Assembly (NCBI GenBank): GCA_947579665.1
Contig: OX388344.1
Span: forward strand, 8,426,346 to 8,490,345
Length of the DNA stretch: 64,000 nt
Direction of reading: 5' to 3'
Source of the DNA: Sympetrum striolatum
Lineage: Eukaryota > Arthropoda > Insecta > Odonata > Libellulidae
Shown piece by piece: positions 22,860-35,019 of the stretch. How positions within the stretch are numbered: the stretch's first letter is position 1; the number at the start of each line of letters is the position of its first letter. The translations under genes were made by a program, and so were the position numbers. The notes beneath the pieces were generated by a model. The model did not search any database. It saw only the letters and a program-made list of their open reading frames with translations, and had not been told where the DNA came from.

Positions 22860-25800
22860 CAAAGACATCGAATATTATCCTTGGTACGACGCTACGTCAG
22901 CGCAAATATTTTCCTACTTATAAATATTGCGACGATTTTCAAAATGTTTTTGAATCCCTTCCCGATAACATGGAAACTTCAAATCCAGCATGTGCATAGA
23001 AATAATAAACAAATTTCATAAACGCAGTGTACTGTTTTCGTAACGATCCTTGGTTCGATGCAAGAGTGCCGTTTACATTCCTCTGCGCATTTCAAATGTG
23101 GCTTTCGGAATCTTATTCTAGAATCTTCCTGGTATGATATAGACTTCAAACTTTGCAAACGTCAAGGGTTTGATACCAGGCACCTATATGTATATATATA
23201 TAATAATATAATATATACGAGTAAAATGTTGCTTGCATACTGCAAGCCTATCGATAACATTAATTTCAAGTCGGAATCATATCGAGAGGGTCCTCAAAAG
23301 AAAAAAATGAATTGAAAATATTCTTAAAATTCGCTGCATTTTATCCGTCCGGCATCGAACCCGGGTCTTCCTGGTAATACTCACTATGCAGCACAAAAGC
23401 AGTTCACCATATTTAACTATGTGTGAAAACTCAAGTGGAAATATTAGCTGCAACTGCCTCTTTTAAATGGGGAAAATCGAGACTTTGGGGCCCCCTGGAA
23501 TCGAACCCATGATAATGAGGTTCAAAATCTCAATTCTTCTGGCGGTGTCACGTTATGGCTAATACGCTTTAAAAATTTTAAGTCAATGACGCTTGTTATT
23601 TAGCCTATGAATTAGTATCCTATCTATATATATATATATATCCAGAAATGAATCCGGAGAGGCATCTTTATATAATAGATACGTGAATGAATCCGGAGAA
23701 GCATCTATATATAATAGATAGATACGAGTAATAGTTGCTTGCATTCTGCAAGCATTTTTGTGATACAAATTTAAAGTAGATATCATATCAAGAAGGTCCT
23801 AAAAAAAAGGGATTGAAAATATTCTCAAGAAGCAACGCAATTTATTTTAAATAGTAGATATTTGCACCTAACTGGCGACAAACTCACAAACATTTGGTGT
23901 CCGTTTCATAGATATAGAGAAAGAAGGGAACATTGTTCGTGACCACTATTATTTTGTATTCCCTATTCTACCGGGATGTAGTTTAAAATATTTTCGTAAC
24001 GGTATCATAAATAATTTGAAATTCCCGCCATACGTATCCAATTGTTGAGGCACCTGGGGTCGAACCCAGGATCTTTTGTATGATATGAATACATAAAACG
24101 CCCTGATAGAAATAAAACTTATTTGATTCAAAGTTTGAAGTATATGTCGTACTGGGAAAATCCCGATATAAGATTCCATTTTCCCCGTCTGAAATGCACA
24201 GGGCAATGTAAATGGCACCCTATCTATCATCGGGAAAGGGTTAGAAAAAATCATAAAAATCGTAGTAATATCTAATTTTGGAGACCCCATGTGCTATTGG
24301 AAGCTGTGAATACACGTTATGACTTGATCTTATTTAATGCAAAGTTTGAAGTCGATATCATGCCGGGAAGTACCTTAAATTAGTTTACTTTATCTCCATA
24401 AGAAATGCATTGAGGAATGTAAGTAACTCACTGGGAACGAACCAAGGACCATCAGCTAAACAGTAAAAAGCGTACAGAGAATGTATTTATGATGTCTATC
24501 TACATGCCGAGTTTCAAGTTTCCATCTTATCGGGCAGTGATTAAAAATAAAATATTAAAAATCGTCGCAATGTAATTTAAACGGAAGATATTTGCCCTGA
24601 CCTAGCGTCCAACCAATGATAATCTTCGAAGATGTCTTTATAGTGTTCTCCGCATATGCACGGCTTCTAGCGATCCCTCGAATTTCATTTCTCTACTTCC
24701 GGCCAGGAAAAATCGTGACTTTTGGGCCATCTGGAATCGAACCCATTACACTAAGGTTCATAGTCGCAATTTTTCTAGAGGTTACACGTTATGGCAAATA
24801 CGTCGTAAAAATTTCTAGTCAGTGTCACTAGTTAGATATTTGATCCCCAGTGAGTGTATCTATTATGTATAATTCCTTCTTCGGATCCATTCATTAACAT
24901 ACAATATATACCCAGATAGGATAATAATTCACAGGCTGAAACACAAGCGTCATTGACTTGACATTTTTACAGTGTATCGGCCCTAACGTTAAACCCCCAG
25001 GAAAAATGCGACTTTGATAGCCTTAGTTGAGAACATTTAAACTATTATATGCACTTCATGTCATGTGTTATTCCGTGATCTTTTGTCCACGATGGATGAA
25101 TATAGTCTGACGCATGGTCTGGTTTGAGGCAGTTGCAGCAAATATTTCTGCTTTAGTTTTCACACATAGTTAGAGATGGTGATCTTCTGTTATGCTACAT
25201 AGTAAGTATGACCAGGACTTTAAACATATCTCCCATTCAAAACATACTGTTTGAATTTTCCTAATTCTTTCGGAGTCTTTACCTTGAAGACAGATAGTTA
25301 ACACTTTGCATGCATTTATCTATTATATATTAAACCATTTGCTTGCAGTATGTAAACATTTTTTGAGGCACTTCTCGGCATAGTAGAGAGTAGACATTAA
25401 GGGAATCGAGAGAATTTACGAATATCCGACTAAAACTATAAAGACATCTTCGAGGGCTATCCTTGGTTCGACGCTAGGTCAGGGCAAATATTCTCCTATA
25501 AAATTTCATTGCGGCGTTTTTTAAGATTTTTTTAACACTTCCTCGATAAGATGGGAACTTGAAACTCATGATGTTGATAGAGATCATGGATATATTTTAT
25601 GTACGCTGTAGAATGTTCCGATGATAGTCCTTGGTTCGATCTCAGTGAGTTATTTACATTCCTCAATGCATTTCTTATTGAGGTAACGGAAACCAATTTA
25701 AGGTACTTCCCGGCGTGATATTGACTTCAAACTTCGCATATTAGAAGATCAACTCCTAACTAGCTATATCGTCTATTCACATCTGCTAATAGGACCTGTT

Positions 25801-26380
25801 TTCGACACCAGGCGTCTTTAAATTGAAAACTAATACGATTTTTATGATTTTTATAACCTCTTTCCGATAACATAGAAACTTAAAGCTTGGCATGTGAATA
25901 AAGATCATAGATATATTTCGTATGGTGTGTTTAGATTTCCCTGATCGTCCTTGGTTCGATCCCAGAGAGCCATTTACATTAACCTATGCATTTCAGATGG
26001 GGATAATGGAGTCTTATTTCAGGATTTTCCCGGTATGATATGGGCTTCAAACTTTGCATTACATAAGTTCAGGTCCTATGTAGTTATAATGTCTATTGGT
26101 ATCTGCCAATAGGTCCTGGGTCGACAGCGATCGACTTGGAATTTTAGAAAGGTTAAGATTATCTCAAAGCAAGTAATGTAATGCAATCTCATCTTAAAAA
26201 GTCCTGGGTTCGACACCAGGTCACTTGGATACAGCATCGACTTTTACAAAGCGAAATTTGGATTCCTATATCCTACATTTTCGAACCAAATACAACAATC
26301 CAAAGTACAGTACTTCAAACATGTGCTTGCAGTATGCAACCTACTCTTACTCGTAATAATTACATTCCGTAAGAAATTTG
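22860..26380. repeat. Repeat field with tRNA B-box-like motif about every 166 bp
   Basis: The motif CCTTGGTTCGATNCCAG or CCTGGGTTCGACACCAGG begins at 22,879, 23,048, 23,163, 25,461, 25,629, 25,795, 25,949, 26,115 and 26,203. It appears in reverse orientation at 23,351, 23,497, 24,053, 24,431 and 24,731. Successive starts at 25.4-26.2 kb are 168, 166, 154 and 166 bases apart. The motif matches the T-arm/B box of tRNA genes (GGTTCGANNCC), but no complete cloverleaf is visible. Intervening sequence is shared between units (for example ATATTTCTGCTTGAATTTTC). Palindromic GCTTGCANNNTGCAAGC marks recur. Confidence 0.7.
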
Positions 26381-26599
26381 CTAGAAGAAAGTGAACGAGA
26401 AGTAATCCCAATGAAGCAAAACATAATATTGACTACGCATTTGTAGACAAACTATACACAATAACACACTGAGCAGTTTTGAATAACACTAACTCTGGGA
26501 GTGAATACAGAATTTTAATGAGCAGAATGAATATTAACATACGAATTGAGTGGGAAATGTTTTCTTGCAAGGAGCATTAAATATTCACAAGTAAACAAG

Positions 26600-27800
26600 C
26601 AAACAAGGAGAAGCTCCAGCAGGAGCTAAGAAATAGTTTCTCAGCATTTCAAGAGGATTAAATCGAAACCAAAGTCATGGAAGTCGTGAAGAAATCAGTA
26701 GATGCAGTAGTAAGCACCGAATGTTAAGAAATCAGTGATAGAACCCCGCAAATGATGAAACGACGGAAAGAAATGAAGAATTCCAGCACTGTAAGATATA
26801 TCGTCGAATAGCTGAGCTTTGCCTGGCTATCGGACAGTAAATAAAGGAAGGCGTGACGAATTCCAATGTAAAAGTTATGCTAGAGACCATTGAGAATAAC
26901 AAGAGTATGAAGACTGCCAGACGAAGCCTAGCAATAAGGAAAGAAGGCTTTTTGCCCTAAAAAGAAAGCAAGGATCGCCTCACCAGCCTACTTCCAGCAG
27001 TTCTGGAGGAAGTTTTGAAAACCCTAGATTGGAAGGTTTACGGATAAATGAGGAATACATCGTCAACTTCTCTTCAGATAAGATTGTACTCTTTCAGCCA
27101 ACGTAGTATAAGACCTTACTACAAGATTTCAGCAACTAAACATAGTGTGATTGAAGATAGAACTCGTGATAAACCATATAAGATATGTGCAATTCTTTCG
27201 AAGCACAACTCGCAAGTCTTTAGATAAGAATTTCAATTTAAGCAAAGGTCTTCAACCAGTGCATTCCACCAGCCTTGACTTATGGTTTAAACAACGAGAT
27301 AGACCAACACTTTTTCCACAGTTTTATTATCCACTCTCGGTTTCAGCGAATACTCGCCGTCATCTCTTCTCTTATTGTGATGGATTTCCTCAATAAGACG
27401 CCGTGGATTTTATGCTAGTGGAATTTGGGTGCTAAACGTACCAATTACCCAGAGACCTCATACAGCGTAAAGAGCATAGAGAGACGTATTCTTTGAATCG
27501 CAAGAAGAGACGGGAAACGCAATGCCTGGGTGCGGATGGAGTGACACATTTAAGGTAATATCACTGAAGTGGATGTGAGCCGGCCATGTGGCGAGAAGGA
27601 ACGACAACCATCAGTAGTTCTCAACTGGATGCCAAAGGATGTGAAGAGGCCGAGAAGAAGACCTAAGGAATAGAGGCACCACGTAAAGTGACAACAAGTA
27701 GCCAGATAAAATTAGAAAGTACTTGGGGGGTCCAACTTCGGATTGAAATGACAGATCAATAACACCTGGACTCTCATCGAAACCACGACTTATAGGAAGA
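26600..27800 (+). pseudogene. Heavily decayed LINE reverse transcriptase
   Basis: Translation in shifting + frames gives scattered matches to the C-terminal half of RTE-like endonuclease/reverse transcriptases. Near 27,575-27,680 it reads SGCEPAMWREGTTTISSSQL and then DAKGCEEAEKKT, a degraded form of the usual WAGHVAR...DNRW segment, and further on LRIEMTDQ. No catalytic box remains. Stops and frame changes are frequent. The copy is older than the LINE at 15-16 kb. Confidence 0.5.
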
Positions 27801-28590
27801 ATTTTCCCCGAATTAGCATCGAACTCTAGATATTATTCGAAAACATAGTTCTAGTTTTTGTTTTACACTCACTAAATCTAGCAATTCTGAATGTTCAGTT
27901 ATCAACGTTGCCGGGCATCGAAAGATTTTCCGAAAATCCCATCAATCCATTCTTGAGAATATACTCTCCTGGATGACGCTGTCAATGACGCTGATGCTGT
28001 ACGCATTCTATATTTACAACTCCATAAAATGATTAGGAATGACAATATTTCGAGAAATGCGGAATATACGCCAATTAACTATAAAATATTATAAAAGAGA
28101 AACCCCCTCCTGTATTGGTACTCAACTTTAGTTGCATTTTCCGCATTCTTTGTTATCGACGAATGTTTACTTTCCGAAGGAAGTTTTTATCACTATGGAA
28201 GCATGGAGTAGGAGAATCTCGGAAAGAGTTTCAGACTTCTCAGGGGATTGGTGTTTTGGAGATGAAAAAAGCACGCCAAGAAAACGGTAGTACAGAAACT
28301 CAGCAAATGATGCAACAAGAATTCAAACGCATCAACACGTGTATTCGGAATGCCTGGTTTGAGTCATTTGAACGGATTCCTTGTCTTTAGAATGCTTTGG
28401 AGAGACATTTTCCCTTATTTAGTGTATCGAAGGTTAATTTTGAAGAAATAGAGGCGATGCTGGGTATTGACTCCTAAGAGACAGATTCTATACATTTATC
28501 GCGTATTTAGAGAAAATAAATATGAGATTAACAACAATTTTCTTGAAATCTAAGTTCTCTGGCCGTAATTCGTGGAACGACATTAGAAAT
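27800..28590. other. No recognisable gene
   Basis: A frame of 91 codons at 28,115-28,390 has a basic, Gln-rich C-terminal half but no domain I recognise and no splice context. I do not call it a gene. Confidence 0.35.
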
Positions 28591-28595
28591 TATAT

Positions 28596-28725
28596 ACAAA
28601 CATTGTAATTTCCACAATTGAACTTAAATGGACTCAGCTACAAGCCATCATAAGGTCATAGATGATAGCTGGTAGCTGAAACCGGTCGTCCATTAAAGTT
28701 TTATTGTGGAAATTACAAAGTTTGT
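28596..28725. mobile_element. Palindromic hammerhead element, second type
   Basis: Left arm (ACAAACATTGTAATTTCC, CAATTGAACTTAAATGGA) and right arm (CCATTAAAGTTTTATTG, GGAAATTACAAAGTTTGT) are reverse complements over about 36 bases. The space between them holds hammerhead-like motif 4. The right-arm sequence GGTGGAAATTAC-type is shared with motif 1 at 17.1 kb. Confidence 0.65.
28655..28692 (+). ncRNA. Hammerhead-ribozyme-like motif 4, degenerate core
   Basis: Stem II AGCT/AGCT with loop GGT, intact GAAA at 28,678-28,681, stem III ACCGGT, cleavage box GTC. The first core half reads TAGATGA instead of CTGATGA, so catalysis is unlikely. Order and spacing match the intact copies. Confidence 0.5.
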
Positions 28726-28729
28726 TTAT

Positions 28730-29390
28730 CATTTCTAACTATTTTCTTTATTCTATATTTTAGCGTTCCTTTTATGAACTAGCTGGCGGTGTAATATTTG
28801 GAAATCCATACTTAAAGATAAGGGATATTAACTGCGGTGTACTTCTTTTATGCTAACGATGGATTGGACTCTCAATCCCGTCGTCCGCTCGTGTGACAAT
28901 TTAAATAAAGAGTGAAACTTCCCTTTGTTTTCTATGTCGGCGCCGTGGGCTACAAAACGCATTCTAAAACTCAAACACATAGATGCATTTCACTAATTCT
29001 TCAATGTCATTAATACATCCAATCGTTGCATTTCCCTGGAGGAAGTAAAGTAAAATTTAGCCTCAAAATCCTAGTTGTAAAACCTTAAATACTAAATAAG
29101 TCGCATTAAATCTGTCAAAAGTGATTCTAGCGGTTCGGTTTAGAGTGAAAGATGGCTATTTACTCGCCAAGAAGGTAACGTTTAATTCTCTAAATCGGCT
29201 TAAAGGCGAGACGATCGAATTTCTACATTATAATTTCAGAAGTTAGACATTAAAATAGGGATCGCTAGGAAATTTCGGTTCTCTTTATTATTAAAACTAA
29301 GCTACCCAAGTCTTTCAATGGAAAGGATATCCTCCTACATACAAGTTGGCGATTATTTATTTTAACAAATGTTTTATTCATGAATACGCT
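28730..29390. other. No recognisable gene
   Basis: Ordinary AT-rich intergenic sequence between the palindromic element and the hairpin at 29.4 kb. Confidence 0.35.
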
Positions 29391-29397
29391 AGGTATA

Positions 29398-29514
29398 AGA
29401 AGCAAATGGACAAGGGATAGATTTATTTATACTAATACCACAGAAGAAACAGGTAATCCGTATTCTTCTGTGGTATTAGTAAAAATAAATCTATTCCCTG
29501 TCAATTTGCTTCTT
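29398..29514. repeat. Long hairpin, 50-bp arms and 14-nt loop
   Basis: Left arm 29,398-29,448 (GAAGCAAATGGACAAGGGAT through CCACAGAAGAA) and right arm 29,463-29,514 (TTCTTCTGTGGTATTAG through TTTGCTTCT) are complementary with only a few mismatches. This may be a small palindromic transposon or a miRNA/siRNA-type precursor. No hammerhead core is present in the loop. Confidence 0.75.
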
Positions 29515-30830
29515 TTGTCATGGAATACCACCAAGTTAAACCTCATTAGTCGAAATTACGCCAGGTATATTCAAGTTTTTCAAACCAACAATAAGTAAAA
29601 TTAATGAATTATAATCATCTAATCGGCATATACTGAAAATCACTTCTCTTATTATACCCTTACTGCATCAGAAAGCGATAAAGGGTCCGAAAGGATCAAC
29701 GAACTAATGCTACTTCGCCTTATTCCAAGTACACTGTACATTAGGGGTAACTTGTTCAGAAATGAGATAGCAGGTGAATGAACATAGAATATCCCAAAAG
29801 TGGTTGTTCCGGGAACATTTTCAAGTTATTTCACGTCGCTACTGTTTAGAAAAATTGATCGTATCATCGACGATATTGCGACAAAATTTAACAACATATT
29901 GTCATTATCGGGATTAGGGTTATCTCGCTTAAATGTCATCGGAGAAACAAAAAAAAATACTCCTGATTAACCAATGCTCTTGCACTTCGAGATGAGGCTG
30001 TCAACCTCATTCGCAGGTGTTCGGAGATCCGCGGGATGAATGCGTGGGACTCTCCTTCCATACTTTTGGATGTCTGCTCGGAAGAAGTAAAGAACGCTCT
30101 CAAAGAAGGTCTTCGATGGAAGCGCACGGGGAGCGCGTAATTTCTTCCTTGGCAGTCGAACATGCAGCGGGCCGCATATGTTGGCGCCATTTTTGTATCC
30201 TGCGTTTGTTGGCAATAATGCTTTTCTAATTATCGTAGAAGCGAAAGCGGTCGCCTTGTGAGTGTTCTATCGCCGTCCACGCATCGATTTCAACTAATTC
30301 TCTCCCATCATTTGATCGTTTTGAACACTCGTTCCGTGCAACTGCATCACTCCATTGAAAACAGTTCATCCCAAACGTCGTTTTCGATTTTCTCGCAAAT
30401 GAAATACAAAAACGAGAGGAGGCAAGGTCGTTAGGTCATTGACCCCCTGCGACACGCGCTGCATCGTCCCAAGCGTTTGTTGGGATATTTACGATCAAAT
30501 CTCTTCGCGCCTTTAACGTCGATTCGTTCGTCGACGCAGCCTCAAATCCAAATTCTAATTCCGCCAATTTAATCCACATTTCCGGTCCGTTTTATTTTGA
30601 CGGTCGTTCGCGGAATACTTTTGTCGAAAAGCATTCAAAGCATAAGGAAATCGGATTTAAATATTTTGGAGTCGTTCCTCTCCGAAGGTTCTCCATCCTA
30701 GAAAAGAAATAAATTTTTCTAAATACTGTTCGCCGAATTTCGATCCCACATACTCATTCTGTGCGCGATCAATCGCGTCCTCCCGATTTCTCATCCACGC
30801 GCCGCACCGCACTGAGAAACCACTCTCCGA

Positions 30831-30843
30831 CGCCTCCACGTGC
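30831..30843 (+). promoter_or_regulatory. Juvenile-hormone response element-like E-box, upstream
   Basis: CGCCTCCACGTGC contains CTCCACGTG (30,834-30,842), with the CACGTG E-box at 30,837-30,842. From the literature, juvenile-hormone response elements of insect Kr-h1 genes contain a CCACGTG core bound by the Met/Taiman receptor complex. The site is about 970 bases upstream of the exon 1A start codon. Function is inferred from core match and location. Confidence 0.6.
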
Positions 30844-31812
30844 CGACTTTCGAAGGAGTCGCTGCCCTCCCCCCACCCCTCCCCCAAATTGTAGGTCGGC
30901 GGCGTGTGTGACGGAATAACAGCTCGGCGACTGAAAAAGGGCCGGACCCGACCTTGCCGAAAACCTCGGTCCGTAGGGCACCGGAGGCCTTCGAAAGCGG
31001 TCTTAGGCAGTGTCTATTGCGGAACTAACCTATCGTAATGAAGAGTGCGTCCGATTTCAGAATTTCTTCGGCGAAGGTTGAGAAATGGCGACTGGGCAAA
31101 AATGGCCGAGCCAACTTCCTTGCCTTCGCCGAAATGCTCGCTTGATTTTGTTTAGCGTATGGCGAGATTATAGTTGTCTTTTTCTGATCCTAATTTGGCT
31201 GCAAAACGAACTGCGGTGCGAAAACGAGATTTACGTGTCGGGCATCCAGAGTAATTTATTTCCTGCCCTAACAGCGTATTTTTAATCATTGTATTTCGTA
31301 TCGATATGTACTGCGATCGTTCAACCAACGAATAACTTTTAGAACGATGTTTTCAAATTTCGGCCCTGTTACAGTATTCATTCCCAGGATCGAATAAAAA
31401 TAACGATCATCTAATATAATCGGGTAAAATTCATTTGCTAGAGTTTAGTAAGTGGTGCGTGTGTACCAACGCGTTTAAATGTCACCCAATTAGTGGAAGA
31501 CGTGAAGAAAGGCATTTGAGAGGACAGAAACCGGGAGGATATTAGTTCGGGAACCGTTTATTCGCTAATATTTCTTTTTTCGGTGAATAGCAGCGGATTC
31601 GGCGAGCGCCTATTCAGTGGCGAGTGCCGAAAAGTTGGCCCCCGCGCATCGGAGGGGGGTTAAGGGGTAGGGGAATAGGGGGGGAGTGGCAGAGGTAAAC
31701 ATCCAGTCAGTCCAAAGGAAATCGCGGATTGTGCCGCACATCCAAGGCCGCCGATTGGACAAGTGAATAGTTTTGTGGTAGTCACCAGTGGCTTAGGTCA
31801 GTGGCGTTTGTG

Positions 31813-31852
31813 ATGTTCTCTTCGGATGGAGTGTCCGCTTTCGAACAAGTAG
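31813..31852 (+). CDS. Kr-h1: Kr-h1 alternative first coding exon 1A
   Basis: The ATG at 31,813 opens MFSSDGVSAFEQV, and the exon ends with a single G before a GTATAC donor (31,853). This phase-1 end joins the AC at 40,425 to make an Asp codon, giving MFSSDGVSAFEQV-D-RLWARVSEM in the same frame as the zinc-finger exon. A possible initiator TCAGTC lies at about 31,707. The alternative donor CAA|GTAGGT four bases earlier would put the main exon out of frame, which supports the choice. The resulting isoform would be 790 residues. Insect Kr-h1 genes are known to use alternative first exons. The exon is too short for gene finders, and no transcript evidence was available. Confidence 0.7.
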
Positions 31853-32096
31853 GTATACTTCCGAAATTCATCATTTGATTTGTGTGCGTCGCTCGTTCTG
31901 CCGTTCGTGTTTCGCTTCTGCTGTTTTAACTAACGCGACGGAAGAGCGGCCCTTCGATCGTTCTTAGGCATTTTTCCGAGTGCGTCCACGGAAAAGTATT
32001 TCTTCCTTGTCCCAGGACCCGATAGTTTCGTTGGCCGACCGCCGCTCGTCGCCACCGTCGCCTTCCCCACCGCGAGCCCGGTTGCACGAGGTCGGG

Positions 32097-32114
32097 CGGC
32101 TCCACGTGGAGGCC
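32097..32114. promoter_or_regulatory. Palindromic juvenile-hormone response element-like E-box
   Basis: CGGCTCCACGTGGAGGCC reads on the opposite strand as GGCCTCCACGTGGAGCCG. As I recall it, the core of the silkworm Kr-h1 response element is GGCCTCCACGTG, which this matches. The core TCCACGTGGA is a perfect palindrome, so either strand can present CTCCACGTG. It lies 245 bases into the intron after exon 1A and about 2.8 kb upstream of exon 1B, so it could serve both promoters. Confidence 0.65.
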
Positions 32115-32900
32115 TTCGACGCGGTTTTTCACTCGAGAAACCATCTTTCGGGCCTCATCCGTCGCCACGATAATATTTACGAATCGGACCTCCTTTCTTC
32201 TGGCGGCTATCTTTCGCCCCTCTTTCACGCTCTCTCCCGTTTAGCATCGAATTACCTATTCGCGGCTCCGGTGACTTTTCGCCCGAATCCGTTTGCTTTG
32301 TAATTGAAAACGATAATTCGCCGACCGGACTTTGGCCAGTCGACTCCAAAGCGTCTTTTTCCGCATTGAGAGTGGCGGAGCGACGCCTCTCGAAGGACAG
32401 TCGGCGGAACCGAAGAATTTCGGTTAATCGGTGGAATTATCGGAGGACCCAATTTCGCGTCGGGTGAAAACGCAATTTGCGAAGTCTCGTTGGAGGGAGG
32501 TTCTCCGTGTCCGCCAACGAGCGTCGCTGCGATCGCATTGCTCTTTTTGCGCAAGAAAAGGATTATTGGCGTAGTGGAGGTGGGCGGAGCGTCGCCGGAC
32601 GACGCCTCTGCGATGCGCCGCAATTCGTGACGGAGCGCCGTTTTGCCGACTGTCAATCTGCGGCACATTCGCACTTATTTCGCGGATTTATAAACGAACA
32701 TTCGCAGATTCTCTTTTTCGGCCGAATTTAAGCATCGCCGAAACAGCGTCATTTCGAATCCGCGATTTATTCCGATGGTTAGGTCTATCGCGGCCGAAAA
32801 CAAAAGACGAATTCGCGCAGAGATTTTCCGCAAATTATTGTAGTCGGTAACGCATTTGAGGTCTGGCCAATGTGAAGTCTATTGGGAAATTCGTCCTTAG

Positions 32901-33115
32901 CCCTTTAACTGCTCCCGTCGTCAATAAGCGATCGCCTTCTCCCATCGTCTATTTGAATTATGCTTCTACTCTCCCATAGGTGCTTAGAAGTTCTTCTTTT
33001 GACAAATAGATGTCATGCGGACATCTTTTAGTCATTTTTTTATTTGTATTGCCCTTCAGTAGGTGCAAGGAACCAAGCCAGTCCTTAACTCCAGCTTATT
33101 TGCGCAGTTAAAGGG
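32901..33115. mobile_element. piggyBac-like MITE in the Kr-h1 intron
   Basis: The ends are CCCTTTAACTGC and GCAGTTAAAGGG, a 12-base perfect inverted repeat. The right end is followed by TTAA, and the left is preceded by TTAG, a one-base change from TTAA. CCCTTT ends with TTAA duplications are a hallmark of piggyBac elements. At 215 bp it has no coding capacity. Confidence 0.75.
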
Positions 33116-33294
33116 TTAAAGAGCGTTAGTTTCCTGCAGAAGCCTCTTAAAGTTGTAACGCTTAAACAAAATGCTGTATTCGGAGTAAGAAATGTATTTG
33201 ATCTCATCCCAACGATTACAGGGCGATTCATGGAAAGTTCGGGCTTGAGAACGGAACTTTGCATCCACGTTGGGGCCGGGTCCGCGCTCAACGA

Positions 33295-33320
33295 CGAATG
33301 GGCCTAAATTGGCCCATTCG
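33295..33320. repeat. Perfect 10-bp-arm palindrome in CpG-rich intron
   Basis: CGAATGGGCC, spacer TAAATT, GGCCCATTCG. It is not part of an obvious transposon. It might bind a dimeric factor or form a hairpin in the transcript. Confidence 0.6.
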
Positions 33321-34949
33321 GGCCTCTCATCGGCCATTTATCCCATCGAAGCATCCAACATATCACTCGAAGATCGCTGTAAAGAGGAGAACGTGCATCT
33401 CAACAAATCAATGAAAGCTATTCGAAAGAGTTTACTTTTAAATTTGTCTTTTCCTGCATAGAGCAGTTTCCCTCAAGAATCCCATTCCCACAAATATTTA
33501 GATATTTACCCCGGCGTATGGCAGGACACACCCTATTAGCTTCTCTAATACGCCGATGCTTTCTTAGCGATTTAACTCGTCTTCGATTCCATTCGTTATA
33601 ATATTACCTCGAATCGTTTATATCAATATGTATATTAAGCCTTGCGTCTTTACTGTTTTACATTTTGAGCATAAATAGTGACGGATTCCGTGAGACGAAT
33701 TTTCCAACGAAAATCTGTCTGAACGGACGCGGCGCCCTACCACAAGATGGGGACACTATTCGCTTCATTCACTCGAAGTCGTTGAATTTCAGCAATGATA
33801 TTGGAGAGTATTACGATCGCATCCGCCATTTTCTTCTTTTCCATCTTACGAAGAAGCAGTTTCGCTGCTGAGGGAAGTATAACGAAAGATGCACTTACTA
33901 TCGCTCATTTCCTTGCAAAACGAACCACTGGCTGCTTATGCACAAATTCAACATGCAATAAAAGGAACGGCATCAGAGCTGAAGGAATGTATCGATGTAA
34001 TATGACGTACTCACTATTTCACAGCAGCCCAATACTTACAGTTTCAGATTTTCGTCTGCCCATTCGAATACTCTTTTAGTTTTGAACTCCCTCCTTTCCG
34101 TTCTTTCGTGGATATGTAAATGAGAATTTATCGAAGTCATTAAAACTTTGAACTTGTTGACTCCGACGAAATTTCTTTTGCTTATATAATGCTTATTGGA
34201 TGAGAATGATTTTTATAGAAATTCTAGGAAATTAGGAGTGAAATGATTACAAAAGCTATTATCTAAACCCATAGTCTTCATGGGGCTTAAAATAAGAGAA
34301 AACGAGGTTCGTGGTTTAGTTGCCGTCTTAACTTTATTTAATTGGCGTAAGATTTAGTAAAAGAAATCCATCCTTTATTTAAGCGAGTTATCGTTGTATG
34401 CCCTTATATCGAGAGTTCAGCATTAGTAGCGAAATTAATGCATTCCGAAGGTTTTTCCGGGAGGTAACGACGTAACATCGATAACGGATAAACATAATGT
34501 TATCTTGCGTGACTTCGTAGAATCCGAATGAGAATAATATGTATCACCCGACCGGTTTCCAGGTATCACTACCTCGGTCGAATAATAAATATTTGGGGAA
34601 TGGCACCAAGTGCCTCTCGTCGATAATGAGCGTCGATCATTTCCCTTACTCGCGTGCGTTTATTCACGCTTACGCAGCTGGCGATACGGAACCTCCGTCA
34701 TTTGCCGAATCGGCATTACGCTAATCGCGTACGAACTGACCTTTCGCAAATGCGTCGGCTGTGTCTGAAGAGATTGTCGGAGTGTCCGCAGAGAGGCGCT
34801 GCGTCGCCGCGTAGTTCTCGTGACTTGGCGCTCTCGGCTCACTCTCACTTTCTCCTCAGTGTAAACAAACGTCCCCCGCTCGCCCCGACAGATCCTCTCA
34901 GTCTTTTGTTACCGCCGCACGCGGCGTCCCTCGTGAGGGTCGCCCGGTC

Positions 34950-35019
34950 ATGGACGACCCAGTGCTCGTCTCGCCACCTCCGTCCTCCCCTCGACGAAGA
35001 GGAAGGCCCGCTCTCCAAG
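34950..35019 (+). CDS. Kr-h1: Kr-h1 alternative first coding exon 1B
   Basis: The ATG at 34,950 opens MDDPVLVSPPPSSPRRRGRP followed by ALQ, and the exon ends with one G before a GTTGGT donor (35,020). Phase 1 again matches the AC at 40,425, producing ...PALQ-D-RLWARVSEM and an 800-residue isoform. The two first exons differ in character: 1A is acidic and short, while 1B is Pro/Arg-rich with a possible nuclear-localisation stretch RRRGRP. An initiator-like TCAGTG occurs at about 34,856. Exon 1B lies in the CpG-rich domain. Splicing to 40,425 is a prediction based on phase, frame and an acceptor consensus. Confidence 0.65.

Noticed and set aside
28115..28390. 91-codon + strand frame with a basic Gln-rich tail
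   Set aside because: No similarity recognised and surroundings are dead retroelements; length is within chance.
32252..32674. 140-codon - strand frame in the CpG-rich domain
   Set aside because: Arg/Ser/Pro-rich chance frame of the kind expected where CG-rich codons exclude stops; no domain recognised.
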